Assembly: GCA_037176885.1 (NCBI GenBank)
Contig: JAWWNJ010000005.1
Span: 1,488,001 to 1,552,000, forward strand
DNA from: Favolaschia claudopus
Taxonomy: Eukaryota; Basidiomycota; Agaricomycetes; Agaricales; Mycenaceae
Direction of reading: 5' to 3'
Length of the DNA: 64,000 nt
Both the position numbers and the translations under genes were made by a program. This document shows, one piece after another, positions 10,469 through 21,692 of the stretch (its first letter is position 1; every line of letters begins with the position of its first letter). The notes under the pieces are model-generated. The model searched no databases and had not been told where the DNA came from. It saw nothing but the letters and a program-made list of their open reading frames with translations.

Positions 10469-10748
10469 TGTAGTGAAATATGGGGGAAAGTTGTCTATGT
10501 GTATATTGAGGTAGAATACAGGGCTGTATTTATACTGTAGGTGAACAATGAACCAAATATATATAAGCTGAAGTTGGAGAACAATGGTTGAATCTCCGTA
10601 GTAAAGCGTACAGGTTCGTACAGCTTCAAGGCTATGTATCTCCTCAGCGACAGTGAATCCAGGTCGATCCAGACCGTATCTACGTATCCGTAGTTGAGTC
10701 TTGACGGGCTGGACTTGTTTCCTCCCAAATCTCTCTCATATCTCGACA
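10469..10748 (-). repeat. 5' LTR of the Copia element
   Basis: 280 bp, reads identical to 7656-7935. Gag starts 80 bp inside it. The primer-binding region just inside (minus strand GGTTTTGGGCC...) does not resemble the usual initiator-tRNA complement, so the primer is unassigned. Confidence 0.9.
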
Positions 10749-11280
10749 ATACTTGAATCTGCTCTCGCCGATGCTCAACTAAGATCAGACAGGCACAGTA
10801 GGTATGGCGGCTTTTATTGAACAAAAATACGATGCAATCCAATCCTTACTAATATTTGATTTTTCGTAGGAGACAAAGTTCTCGCGCTGGGAAACATGGA
10901 CAACGCGTTGATGATCGTCATCCCAAACGACGACGGTAAGCCGAACGATGGCGGGCTCCACAATGGCGCGCATGCCCAGTGGGTCTTTGCTCTCACCGGC
11001 GGCGTCAACGTGTCTTTCCCCCAAGCATCCGGAGGTTTCTCTATCCCTGCCGGGGGCCTTTTCATCTCCGCCGTGGGTCCCGTGTTCCTTGCGCTATGGA
11101 ATCAGAATCTTTGCTGATGATATCTGTGGTGGACAGGATGTTCAGGGCACCTCAGCCCTCGGACACCGGAGTCTTTGGGCAGCGGGCTCGATTTTCATAC
11201 AGGCGCCCTTCCCGGATGGAGTGCCAATCAATCATACGGTTGTCTTCGAGGGTGGATGCGAGGGGAGTCCGAAGATGTAG

Positions 11281-11562
11281 GACTGTGGAGTGTAGTAAGT
11301 CTCTCATCCAAAACGGAGACACAAAGAAGTAAATCGAAATCGAGGACGTAAATACTGCAATTTGGACATAATTCAGGATCACAGCTATGCCTCTTTACAG
11401 CAAGTTCATCGAAAACTAAAACTAAAAACGAGTAAGTAATGCAGTCAATGTACATGTCTGAATCAACCAAAAGCTCAAGTGCTCATAATACGTTCTCGTG
11501 TTGCTTGGATATGGAGTTGACAACGGGTTGCGATATCATCTATGTCTACAGCCTTCAATCAC
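11281..11562. other. Convergent intergenic region
   Basis: Short spacer between the 3' ends of the plus-strand cupin-like gene and the minus-strand NmrA-like gene. No gene seen. Confidence 0.4.
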
Positions 11563-12864
11563 TCACAAAAAACGCTTCTTAATCTCCGCCTCAATGAAAT
11601 CGTCAACGGTGGCGAACTTCGCGCCAAGGGCGACCAAATCCGGGTTCGGAACCGGAGTAGAGGTGTAAAATCCGTCGTATGCTGCCTGAGCCTCGAACTG
11701 GAATGATATCAGAACTAGTCATTGTAGACAGTGTCAAAAAATTGACGCACCATCTCATCATACGGCACGCTTCCCGTAGTGGGGATAGTGTTGAACGAAA
11801 TCTCTTGGCCCAGAGCTATCGCAATGTGAGTTGGTAGCTCGATTATGCATTAAACAATTCATGGCTCACCCTTCCCAATACGCGCAACATACTCGCCGTA
11901 CGGCATATTCCCGGTGACGACGGGGAACACCTTCCCAGAAATAATTTTCGAGGCGTCGTCATAGTGTCTCAGCAGCGCATACGCTGCTTCGCCGACGTCA
12001 TGGCCAACCCAGGTGAAGGATTGTCGGGCTTCGGGAGTATATTTGGGTACGCTGAATGCGAACTTGCCGGATTCCGTTTTCTTCAGATTTTTTTGCCTAC
12101 CATGGAATATATTAGCAAACGACGTAGATGGGAAGGAATTGGTTGAGCATACGTGTGTATATTCTCCATGAACGAGCCGAGATGGAGGGATGCGTTCTTG
12201 ACACCAGATGCTTTCAGATATTCTTCAATCTCTTCCTTGTCTTTGGTTCCACTGAGCTTCCATTCGAATATTCAAAGTGACTACGAATTACGCACCATCG
12301 TATAGAGAAACATTCTTGAATCTTCCTCCGGTGAGTTTGGTGAGACCAGGTACAGAGCTTCCGGATGTTTAGGGGCGTTGAAACCGATGCAAGAAAAATG
12401 GTAACTCACCTGAATACAATAAACTTGACACCAACTTCCTTTGCGGCGTCGATGATGGTCTTGCCGATTGTCACTTCACTTGGTTTTTCGGCAGAGTATG
12501 GCGGGTAGGTCGAGAGAGTCACCTTTGTCGACATTTAGAAACGACTATTCAAATACACAGTCACGTACCGCGAACAGTGCTACGCTACCCCGCAACGCGT
12601 TCACAAGGGAAGCTTTGTCGGTCGTGTCGCCTTTGACGACTTCAGCGCCGAGTTTCTTCAATTCCAATGCGGCCGTAGACGAAGGATTCCGGGTAATGGC
12701 ACGCGGAGTGAAGATACCATCCTTCAAGATTCTTCGTAGAACGGATTCGCCTTTGAAGTTTGAATGAGTGAGAATTAAGTGTCGAGGAACAGAAGCATAG
12801 CCTTTGGTAGATTACCTTGGTTTCCAGTAGCGCCGAGAATTGCGACGATTCGAGAAGAAGACAT
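11563..12864 (-). CDS. NmrA-like NAD(P)-binding Rossmann-fold protein
   Basis: Exon 1 starts MSSSRIVAILGATGNQG, the nucleotide-binding glycine motif of atypical short-chain dehydrogenases of the NmrA/HSCARG type. Later exons carry FTPRAITRNP, LGAEVVKGD (the conserved region after beta-2/3), ASLHLGSFMEN (the F-M-E-N signature after the active-site strand), SFTWVGHDVGEAA and a C-terminus ending AEIKKRFL. There are about eight exons with 45-60-nt introns (donors GTAATC, GTGAGTTACC, GTGCGTAATT, GTATGCTC, GTGAGCC, GTGCGTC on the minus strand). Such proteins sense or use NAD(P)H; some repress nitrogen metabolism, others reduce small molecules. The substrate cannot be told here. Length about 300 aa is normal. 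Confidence 0.85.
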
Positions 12865-12920
12865 GTTCGTGGATAAGATTCGAGCGGTTTGATTGTGGTT
12901 TGAGGAAAAAGAGGCAAGGG

Positions 12921-12928
12921 TATTTATA
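12921..12928 (-). promoter_or_regulatory. TATA box of the NmrA-like gene
   Basis: The minus strand reads GATATAAATA, about 57 bp upstream of the ATG at 12864. Confidence 0.5.
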
Positions 12929-12929
12929 T

Positions 12930-14180
12930 CGCCTTGACGTCACGGCATTGCTTGGTCGGCTGAGTCAGAGCTGCTTACCAGCAAGCCTCTTGACATCCGA
13001 AAGTACCGAGACGGTTGAATTGGGGAATCTTGGTGAGCCCTTTCCGTTTAGTGTTCCAAAGCAAACACTGCCGTGCCCACCTATGCATCGGCATGCTGAC
13101 TCAGTGTTTTGTTTGGCCAACGTATCTCGTATTGAGTTGGTAATTGTGTGCTTTCTTCCAACTTCCACGTTCCACTGGCAGGGTGACGGTCTTGGCTCTT
13201 TACCACTGTACCACTGACCAGTCGTCTTCCTGGCACGCCGAGGCACAAACATTGCAAGAGAGACAGCCACAAAAATTATGAATGTAAGTACTTACGACGT
13301 GCGCGCGTCGCAGGCCCCAACTTGAAGCTGGGCTGCACGAGGGCCGATAGGGGCCGATTGATCATTGTGTAGCCTCGTAGTATTAAGTACTTGCTTGTAC
13401 TTGGGAGACTTGAAGTGTGCATTGAGACGCGTCGGCAAACGGTCATACCAAGAGTTGAGACTCGACAAGTTGAAGAGTGACTCCGCAGATTGGTCCCAAT
13501 CCGGACTCGTAACGGAGAGTCGGAGGAGGGAGAGTCGGGTCGGCTCGGAGTTGGGGGTCCGTTGCCAGCCGTTGCCAGGCCGTGCGCCTCGTTTGAATGG
13601 CGTTAGGGTTGGGTTAGGGTTAGACAATCTTCCTCCAATGCACTGCACATCCTCAGCCGGATAATTCAGATTCTCCGTCATGGCTGAGGCCAATGGAACC
13701 GTACCCACTCCGTCTCTTTCCTTGCACTCCACGCGATAGAAAATTCGCGAATAGAGCCAGGCTTCAGGTCGTACCCCCGAGGCCAAGCCTCAAGTCCTTC
13801 TCTTTGTCTGTTTGAAGCGCCCATGCTCAAAATATCGCCGTCTAATAGCCTTCGACCCGGAATACAGAGACTGTACAGAACAGTCTAGGATATTAATATG
13901 CAGGAAACTGTGACCACTTCAAGGTTTTTTCCAGCCAGTCACTGTATCGATGACAAACGAACGCATATGGCTGCAAAACGCCAGAGTTCCAGCAGCGATA
14001 TTCGCACCCCACGAGAACTACCTGCGAAATGAAGGTTCAGAACCCTCAGCGGATTTCCAATTCACCAATCAAGATACGAGGGACACATGCTCTTCCGTCC
14101 CGGAGACCCGGCTCACATAGACATATGTACTTAACGGACCAAAGAATACGCTTTTGCTCCTGTCTTCTTACCCACTCACA
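12930..14180. other. Intergenic region between divergent genes
   Basis: No convincing gene. A 164-codon minus frame (13292-13786) has no domain or splice logic. A tRNA-like stretch near 13190-13220 (minus) lacks a B box. The region contains a short TTAGGG-like tract. Confidence 0.4.
13602..13623 (+). repeat. Interstitial telomere-like tract
   Basis: GTTAGGGTTGGGTTAGGGTT is one degenerate and two perfect TTAGGG-type units, the common fungal telomere repeat, well inside the contig. Confidence 0.5.
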
Positions 14181-14182
14181 CC

Positions 14183-15727
14183 ATGGCCCACACTCTCGAT
14201 GTCGAGTTTGCACGCTCTCAATTTCCATCCCTCAAGTCGGGGTATCTGTTTGCTGACAACGCCGGGGGAAGTCAAGTAACCCAGGCATCTATCGGTAAGG
14301 AAATGTCTTTTGCATCCCTGAGAGTATAAATTGTTCACGACATGCAAAACTAGACCTTATCTCCGATTATCTGGCAAACACAAATGTGCAGCTCGGCGCT
14401 GATTATAGTGTCTCTGTGGCCTCGACACAACGCGTGCTCAGTGCGGCTGAGGAAACGCGCAAGTTGTTTGGCGCTGCGAGCACGGATGAGATTATATTTG
14501 GCCCGAGCTCGACCGCCAACATGGAGAACCTTGCCCGCGGTCTGGAGCCCGACATCAAGGAGGGGGACGAGTTTATCGTTACTGGCGAGCACGAAGGTGC
14601 GCTCAATTTGATAACTCGCCGCATTTGAAACCAATCAGTATACAGCGAACGGTGGGCCATGGAAGAAACTCGCAGCTCGACGCGGCGGCGTCCTCAAATA
14701 CTGGCACTCTTCGCCAACGAACCCGAACAACCCCTACTCTCTTAGTCTCAAAGTCGAGGAAGTCTTGCCGTTGATCACATCCAAGACGCGGCTCGTCGCG
14801 TTCACTGCTGGCTCGAATATTTTGGGGTCGATCGTTCCGGTGCAGGAGTTTACCAAGGCCATCCGTGCAGACGCCGCAGCCAAGGGCGTCAAGAAACTCG
14901 AAGTATCGATCGATTGCGTTGGATATGCCCCGCACCGTCGTATGGACGTCAAGGCTTGGGATATCGTGAGTGCTTTCCTATCTACCAGCTCGATCTCACC
15001 TCGTCATCTCGTCCCCAGGACTTTGCCGTATTCTCCTACTACAAGGTAGGCTGGATCTGGTTTACATCTCCACATGCACTCATATATCATCCTTGATCTC
15101 AGGTCTACGCACCTCACGCCTCAGCGCTATACGTCCGTGCCCCTGCCCTCGCAGACTCCGTCACTTCAATCGCACACCACTTCCTCCCGGCACAGCACGC
15201 CTACAAGCTCCAGCCCGGCGGCCCAGGATACGAGATCGTCTACAGCACCACCTCCGTCATCCCGTACCTCCTCTCTCTCACCCCCGCCAGCGACCTCGGC
15301 GCAACCTTCGACGCCATCGAGGCGCACGAAACGAAACTCGCTACAGCTCTGCTTAAATACCTCACCGCGCCGGAGCAGTACGCGCGCGGGATCCGGGTGG
15401 TTGGCGTGGAAGAGCCGAGCACCGATCGGCTGCCTACGGTCTCGTTTGTGGTGGCTGGAGACCGCCCGATGCGGAGCAAGGATGTCGTGAAGGTGTTTGA
15501 CGAGCGCGGCGGGGTAGGTGTATTCCCTGCTCTTGGTTTCGACGTCTGATGCTGACGTGTGTTAGATGGGCATCCGCTGGGGTCATTTCTACGCGTATAC
15601 CCTCATCTGCCAGCTGCCGCCTCCCGCGCGAGACGACGATGGGGTGGTGCGGGTCTCGTTGGTGCACTACAATACTTTGGAGGAGGTGGACAAGATCATC
15701 GGGGTTTTCAAGGAAATTTTTGCTTGA
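14183..15727 (+). CDS. Class V aminotransferase / cysteine desulfurase-like PLP enzyme
   Basis: Starts MAHTLDVEFARSQFPSL and continues YLFADNAGGSQ (substrate-loop region of NifS-like proteins). Domain landmarks: FGPSSTANMENLAR; VTGEHE with the conserved His; YWHSSPTN; TRLVAFTAGSNILGSI; the cofactor Asp in SIDCVGYAPHRRMDV; and the PLP-lysine region DFAVFSYYK, where YK replaces the usual HK. The C-terminal domain ends MGIRWGHFYAY and LVHYNTLEEVDKII. I place introns at about 14292-14352, 14602-14645, 14968-15018, 15045-15102 and 15514-15566. It has no Fe-S-scaffold signature, and is better called a cytosolic cysteine-desulfurase-like or selenocysteine-lyase-like protein. Its substrate is unknown. 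Confidence 0.85.
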
Positions 15728-15926
15728 TATTGAAATGATGTATCTCGCATGGTGAATCGAAGCTTTTTTGTTTGCTATCTCTTCCTCTAGCGCCTCCACG
15801 CAAAACATCACATGCAAGCATACTCAAAGTCCTAGGCTTTACTGCTAAATAATACAGATTCGGACAGATAGAATGCGATATATATATACACTTGCAATCG
15901 AGAATCGTCTACCAGCTGCGCACACG
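15728..15926. other. Convergent 3' intergenic region
   Basis: Spacer between the plus-strand PLP enzyme and the minus-strand glycosyltransferase; no gene seen. Confidence 0.4.
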
Positions 15927-17506
15927 TCAAATCAGGCAATGCTCCGCCTTGACAATGCCCTCGCTCTCAAACGCACATGCCTTTTCCTTCAACCAGAAGC
16001 GGTCCGACACCCACCCAAACATCCGATGCGCGATCCAGTCCTCCCATACCACGCGCCACGGGCGGGTCATGCTTAGGTGCTTGAGTTTGCCGTAGTAGAG
16101 CCAGTTGTGCGGGGTGTAAGCTGTCGTGCATTCAAATCCGTCAATAGCTATAGGAGAAAGCGAGACACGTACCGACGTTAACTTGCGGATTGACGTAGAT
16201 GCGCGGGCGTTTTGGCGCGGTGCGTACATGCATGTCGTATGAGATGGTGAAGCACTCGGACTCTGCGCACGGCGTATCGGCTCGGAATGCGAGAAGAGGC
16301 CCGGGTGGGACGGAGCGGGGTGTGGCTGGTGACTATTGAGAAAACTGCATGCAAGAACTCGAGGGGACGAGCACGTACTAGGAGGAAGGAACCAATTGGC
16401 GTCGAAGACCGCTACGCCATTCCAGCATGTGGCGACTTCGATGGGCTCCTCTCGGCGGAGGGTGTCGATGGCGACGGGGTCGGAGAAGTAGGGCCATATC
16501 TCTTTTGTGCGTTGGCCGCAGGAGTCTCGTATTACCCATCTGATGCAGCAAATGATCAGGATGTGTGTGAGCAGTGTACGAGGTGAGCGAGCGACATACG
16601 TATCGTAAAGCCCGATACCGTCAAAGTCAAGCCCGCACGCGAGGTCAAAGTCTCCTCCTTTTGTGTCGAGTAAACGGACGATGGATTCTGTTCGTGTTCG
16701 TGATTGAATGAGCCTTGAGCACAAATGACAGAGACATTGAACGCACTCCATTCGAAAAACACGTCATTGAAGAATATGATCTTGTCGAATCTTCTTCCAC
16801 GAAGTCCCTCCTGTAGAGGCTCCAGGGCCTTATTCCGCATATCCGCCATATACCACACCCGTTCGTGACCATTGCTCTGCCACCCTTCCCGTCTTCTGTC
16901 GTCGTCCTCCATCAACACACGATTCCGCACTCCGCCCCACCGTAGCTGGCTCTCAAAATTCCTGAGCAAGTCCTTGGTGGAGTCGTGCGAGTTGGACTCG
17001 TATATCGAGACAAACACGTTGTCCGAGCCAAGGTAGCGGATAAGCAGACTGATCTGCTTGGTCCAGACAGGGAGGTGGGCGCCGTAATCGTGTAGGTTGG
17101 CCGCGATGAAGTACGCTGTCGCGTTCCCACTATTACTACTCCGCAACACCGGCAATGGAGAATTGGAATTCATGTACGACGAGCGTCCCGACGTGGGATA
17201 CGTCGGTGCGAAGAGGAGAAATAGAGACCAGCCGAAACAGACCGCGAACCGGACGCGTCGGCGTTTGGACCAGACATGCATGTTTTTGTAGTCTGCTGCT
17301 TCGAGGACGGTGAATGCTGGAATGCATATGACGACGAGAGGGGTGTATACGAGTAGTGTGGAGAAGAACCCAAGGTGAATAGCGACAAAAATGGATGTCA
17401 AGAGGGAGAATAGGACGGAGCCAAAGAGTATTCGATTTGAATGGAGAAAAGAGGCGAAAGGCGATCGTCGTCGCCGCCAGTCTCGTACAGGACGTCGGTC
17501 GGCCAT
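15927..17506 (-). CDS. CAP59/CMT1-family alpha-1,3-mannosyltransferase (GT69-like)
   Basis: The N-terminus MADRRPVRDWRRRR is a basic cytosolic tail followed by hydrophobic segments at about residues 25-70 and 88-105, typical of a Golgi type II or multi-span anchor. The luminal domain begins AYFIAANLHDYG and has the family block FVSIYESNSHDST, then IIFFNDVFFEW. A 50-60 nt intron follows, and then SIVRLLDTKGGDFDLACG and LDFDGIGLYDT (acidic FDG-type site), WPYFSDP, EVATCWNGVAVFDA, a cysteine-containing ECFTISYDM segment, RIYVNPQVNV and a long C-terminal tail. Family members transfer mannose for capsule or cell-wall glycans in Cryptococcus. Here a wall or glycoprotein mannan role is inferred. Introns near 16690-16760 and several more towards the 3' end join consistent frames. 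Confidence 0.85.
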
Positions 17507-17840
17507 ATGAGGTTCTAGAGTTCACCCGAGCAAGTTGTATAGACTGAGTGTTCCAGCTCCTTAGAGAATCTCTAGCCAGCGGCGGACATGGTGGGAAGAA
17601 ACAAAAATCGGTCATTATGTCACATATGTCACATTCACCGGTGAGCCATGGGTGACCACCGCTACTTTCTATACGTATACGCAGCACACAAGCGGGGCGC
17701 GTCAGAATCTTTCGAGGGTGCGAAGCCCTCCCTTTTCTTTATTGTGAAAAATACAGCGCGCATGCATCGTTAATGTGGGTATGAACTCCTCGCTCCGTCA
17801 GGTCGAAGAGGCGGCGTATGGATAATTGAGGCGCTTCAGT

Positions 17841-18905
17841 TTAGTACGCATCCTCAACCGCACGGTACACCTCCCTGCGTCCGAACTTGGCCGAGATGAC
17901 ACGGGGAGCTTTCTGTGCGGCGGCGGCAGCAGGGGCAGCAGCAGCTGGCGCGGCGGCAGCTTTACCCTTGCCCTTTCCTTTGCCCTTGCCTTTACCCTTA
18001 CCCTTGCCTTTGCCCTTTCCAGCGGCTGTGGCCGCGGCAGCACCACCTGAAGAGCGCGTCAATCCTGGTATCTTGAACGGAGAGAAGAAAAGCTTTCTTA
18101 CCAGCAGCAGCGGCAGGAGGAGCAGCGGCACCGGCGGCGGCAGCAGGAGGAGCAGCGGCACCGGCGGCGGCGGCGGGAGCGGCAGCAGCACCAGCGGCAG
18201 CGCCAGCCTTGCCCTTACCCTTACCCTTACCCTTGCCTTTGCCTTTACCCTTGCCTTTACCCTTTCCCTTTCCGGCGGCAGCGGTGGCACCTGGGAATGT
18301 GTCAGTATCATGAATAAAAGCAAAGAAAAGTTTTCTTACCAGCAGCAGCGGCAGGAGGAGCAGCGGCACCGGCGGCGGCGGCAGGGGGAGCAGCAGCGCC
18401 AGCGGCGGCGGCAGGGGGTGCTGCAGCACCGGCGGCACCAGCTGCAGCTCCCGCAGCACCGGCAGCTGCATTTGTACCGGCGGGCAGAATTTGGAAGGGC
18501 TGAGACACGGAGAGTTTTTGACCAATCGAGACCGTGGAGTCAGCCTCAAGGGTGTATGTGCTATGATCATTCGAAAGTCAGGACGGGAGCAAACACTCGA
18601 AGAAGATTGACACCGTACCCGGGGGGGACGAACCCAAGGCCGACACTGGTCTTCAATGCTGAGGACTTGACACCAGTAGCGATATCGACGCTGATCGGGC
18701 CGTTCAACAGGAGCAAGAAATCACTATGCAAGCGTGAACACGGGCTACAAAATAATGCGCAGAAACAGAGAACATACGGGTCGTTGGCGCCAGGAGTCCA
18801 TGTAACTTCCAGCGTACCGTCCGCGTCAGTTGCCACGGGTGTGTTAAGTGTAAGACCCATCACAGATGGGAGAACACATGCGAAAAGAATGCTGGTGGCG
18901 AACAT
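17841..18905 (-). CDS. KRE9/KNH1-like secreted protein with Lys-Gly and Ala/Pro repeats
   Basis: A signal peptide (MFATSILFACVLPSVMG) is followed by LTLNTPVATDADGTLEVTW, TPGANDP and, after an intron, LLLNGPISVDIATGVKSSAL, VGLGFVPPG and IGQKLSVSQPFQI. This is the Ig-like KRE9/KNH1 N-terminal domain found in secreted and wall-attached fungal proteins. The rest is low complexity: (AAAPPAAAAG)n, then two exons each starting with a run of about ten Lys-Gly pairs followed by Ala/Pro runs. The protein ends KAPRVISAKFGRREVY. Introns at 18291-18339 and 18047-18101 have near-identical donor sides (GTAAGAAA[AG]CTTTTCTT), so the repeat exons arose by exon-intron duplication. The cationic tail could bind polyanions such as wall glucans or DNA (inference). 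No GPI signal is seen. Confidence 0.75.
17955..18275 (-). repeat. Two (Lys-Gly)n-coding repeat tracts
   Basis: Roughly 17958-18021 and 18206-18273 are AAGGGN/AAAGGN hexamer runs (CCCTTG/CCTTTG on the plus strand) in two successive exons, separated by Ala/Pro-coding GCN/CCN repeats and one intron. Confidence 0.7.
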
Positions 18906-19016
18906 CGTGGCGGCAAAGAAAAGAGAGACTTGCTCGAAAAACTAAGACTAGCTCAGTGGCGGGGGTGGGTGAACGAATGGGCAGAGGCACGGAGACCCCC
19001 TGATCATCGCTACCAG

Positions 19017-19024
19017 CTTATATA
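19017..19024 (-). promoter_or_regulatory. TATA box of the KRE9-like gene
   Basis: TATATAAG on the minus strand, about 115 bp upstream of the ATG at 18905. Confidence 0.45.
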
Positions 19025-19029
19025 TCGCC

Positions 19030-21690
19030 ATCTATTTTCGGACTGTAACCATCATTTCTCGCCGACTAGCAACCTCCGCTTCCAATTCAGTTCTCGAGGA
19101 GACGCCGCTGAGATCCATGGAATGGGGTCGATGGTTACTGAACGACGGTATGAGCCGCTACTGCGTCGGGCTGTGGTGAATAACGTCCGTTTTGTTTGCC
19201 TTACTCTGGTTTCCCTGCAATTGTTTCCTCTGAATCTGTGCCAACTCTGCACGGCGTGCTCGGCGCTCGCCGTGTTGTATGATATCAATCGTTTTCTGAT
19301 GAACATTATTCGGGCGTGAGTGAACCGCTTTACGATGACGGCAACAAACTTACGTCTCGACATCGATCCTCGACAGTCGACGCCTTTCTAACTATCCTCT
19401 CCGAGTCCAGATTCTCCAACTATCCTTGAACTATCCATCAATCGCTTGAACGGCAAGCAATATGGTCCATAGTCGCCCCCGTTGAATTGCTAGTGGCATA
19501 AAAAAAGAACTGCTTAGGTACAGGAATTGGCTTAAAATAGTACGAAACAGTTGTACTTACGCGTTACGCGGGTTGATTAATATTCTCGGACGGGGAGAGT
19601 GAAGTGGATTAAAAGGCTGGTAACGCCGACGGTATTGCTTCGCCGATGCATGAACGGGTTGATCAAATTCATTCCGCTAATTGGCGATTGGCTGCAGTGT
19701 AAGAATGTCAGTGTGGCCGGTGGCCAATAGTCTCCATAGCGTCGGCGCACCTTTCTTCGGAACTTCTTAGAAGGAGTTGATAGACCAAAACAGAATAATA
19801 ATTGCGAGTGCCAGCCCAGAAAATCAAATTAGAAGTATGGCTCTGGATCGACAATCCAAATTGCGACTTGAGTCGACGACAACTCGATAAATTTCCGAAG
19901 AGGATGTAAGTAGTTTGACCTTGGCGGTGAATACCGTCCAGGAGCGTCCAGGGATGCGGCAGAGCCGAAGGCTCACAGTGACCCAAACCCGAGGAGCCAT
20001 TGTCGCTTGTTACCAGCACGGATCATGACTGGTATCCTGTATGTTGGCCGTGCATAGAGGTGCATAGAGGCGTCTCGTGAACTTGTTATCACCCCCAAGG
20101 TCACCAGAGAGTTTTTGCAAAGGTAGTTTCGGGTTTTGAATCACGTTGAGAGGTTCGGGCCATAGATCGCAAATTTGGCCTCACCAAAGAGCGATGCAGG
20201 AAGTGGAGGAAAGAGACGCCAAGTCACGGGAATCAGAAGCTTTGCAGTGCCTTTGATTGCCGGTGACTTGCCGAATGCCTGCCAACCATGGTTGGTCGGA
20301 ATCATAATGTCAGCGCAACGGGGAAGCAAATAATATCCCCCAACTGAGAACTCTACAGCGTATGTGCAGGGTCCAGACTCAGGAGTCAGCCTGCCCCCAA
20401 GTCGCCCTTCCCCCATCAATTTCGGTGGGTCCTTGTCGATTCCACTTACCGGACTCCACATCAGTAAACCTCGAGGCCTCGTCTTCTTGGTTTGAAGGCA
20501 AGATTATGCATAACCTATCATAGCAATCGAAAAGTTCAGCGTTTCGTTAAAGGAAGAGGTTATGGTACGACCAAGTACGACCCCATGTGCGGTTGGCGAG
20601 GTAATTCATCTATAACATGCCCAAAACATGCCACTGGATGAGTTCACTGGCAGAACCAGATCGCGGTCTCGGAGAAATTCGCCTACTTACTGTTTCTAGA
20701 TCTCGACGTTTTGCTAGGCCCGTTCTTCAAGAAATCATCGAGTTCATTCAACAGTAGTCCGGTTTCTACTAATATCAGACATGACGAACCGATGAAGCTT
20801 CATCCTGGCAAAATACATTCTGGTGCTTTAAAATTTTATCCTCGCTGAGTGCATGCCAGACCGCCCCACCCATTATGACTTACTTACAGCTTGACCTTTG
20901 GCGACAGCGTCATGGAGGACTCGGGTGACGGACCACGGTCAATGCAAGTGACCGCCTGGTTCCCATCGACAGGTGATCATGCTTGGATCATGCACATACA
21001 ATTCAAGCTTACTTATTGCGTTCCAGGACGGACCCGGGTACATGCTTTCAATCAAAATGAATACGCGACGCTGAACTATACGTCAGCTCGCGATCGTCAC
21101 TGGGACTGCGTCTTTTGGTTGGCTATAAGTACCAATTCTCGTCTCTGTTCAGAAAACAGAACGCTCAATGTATTCCTAGCATGCGCTGTTCTACGTACCG
21201 CCCGCCCCGGCTGTCTTTCATCTTCCCCCAGTGCTCCACAGACTGGTATGGTCGAATCGTATACTCAAGTCGGGCCGTTGCAATTGTTCCCGCTAGAATC
21301 CCGCATTCGATTGGCGATACTCGGGGTAGAAGATGCTCGGGGTCACTGGAAATTTGGGACCAGACAATTCCTTTTGTGCGTTCCCCGTTTTCTTTCTTTC
21401 TTGTTTTTTCGTATTCAAATTGCTCCAGAGACAATACCAGAATCACCGAACGGCCAGCGAGCCTAGTCAGCCGTTTATACCGCGTCGTAAAACGCAAAAC
21501 CTCGATGTCCAATCAGGTATGTGGTTCGGCAACGCTCGGCGCGGTCATTCGGTCGATCCGAAACGTTGAACTGGTCCACTGTCTAGAATCCAACCACTCA
21601 CCACAGGAACGCCGAAGATCCCTATATATGCATGACGTCCTTCGGTGGACGTGGGAAGCTGTAGGAGACTATTGCCCGCAGGTTGAACGA
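19030..21690. other. 2.7-kb intergenic region without recognisable genes
   Basis: The longest frames (19708-20019 minus, 20141-20461 minus, 20891-21466 plus, 21115-21720 plus) show no domains, signal peptides or coherent splice chains. The 20141-20461 frame is the most protein-like, but I cannot assign it. The right end is the lectin promoter. Confidence 0.35.
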
Positions 21691-21692
21691 AG

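Larger units (their letters stand above)
7656..10748 (-). mobile_element. Non-autonomous Copia-type LTR retrotransposon
   Basis: Two 280-bp direct repeats (7656-7935 and 10469-10748) start with TG and end with CA. ATACT flanks the whole element (7651-7655 and 10749-10753). Orientation is minus: gag lies just inside the right LTR, and a polypurine tract (GAGGGGGAG on the minus strand) abuts the left LTR. The two LTRs read as identical, so insertion was recent. Between gag and the 3' LTR only about 1.6 kb remains, in which I recognise no protease, integrase, reverse transcriptase or RNase H, so mobilisation would need a helper element. It sits inside intron 1 of the secreted cupin-like gene, in antisense orientation. 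Confidence 0.9.
7007..11280 (+). pseudogene. Secreted cupin-like protein gene disrupted by two transposable elements
   Basis: Exon 1 opens with a signal peptide (MLFPIFLLSFSALAV). After codon 20 it meets the 422-bp MITE, whose first triplet in frame is TAG. The frame resumes exactly after the second target duplicate (7495-7626: NSMAQCW-type region, ISKDNISMAQCWKIEPG). Intron 1 (7627-10788) contains the Copia element; without it the intron is 64 nt with a CAACTAAG branch point. Then come a 13-nt microexon (10789-10801), exon 3 (10870-11072: GDKVLALGN, GGLHNGAHAQW) and exon 4 (11137-11280: ALGHRSLW, PINHTVVFEGGC). The MITE-free exons sum to 552 nt, or 183 aa. The pattern resembles a family of cupin-like small secreted proteins I know from basidiomycetes. 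As it stands only a 20-residue peptide is predicted unless the MITE region is spliced out. Confidence 0.7.

Noticed and set aside
13170..13240. tRNA gene on the minus strand
   Set aside because: GGTACAGTGGTAAAGAGC looks like an A box, but there is no GGTTCGA-type B box or foldable acceptor stem at the right distance.
13292..13786. 164-codon minus-strand frame
   Set aside because: No signal peptide, domain or splice logic, and it spans the telomere-like tract; probably chance.
20141..20461. 106-codon minus-strand frame
   Set aside because: Composition is protein-like but I recognise no family and see no promoter or continuing exon.
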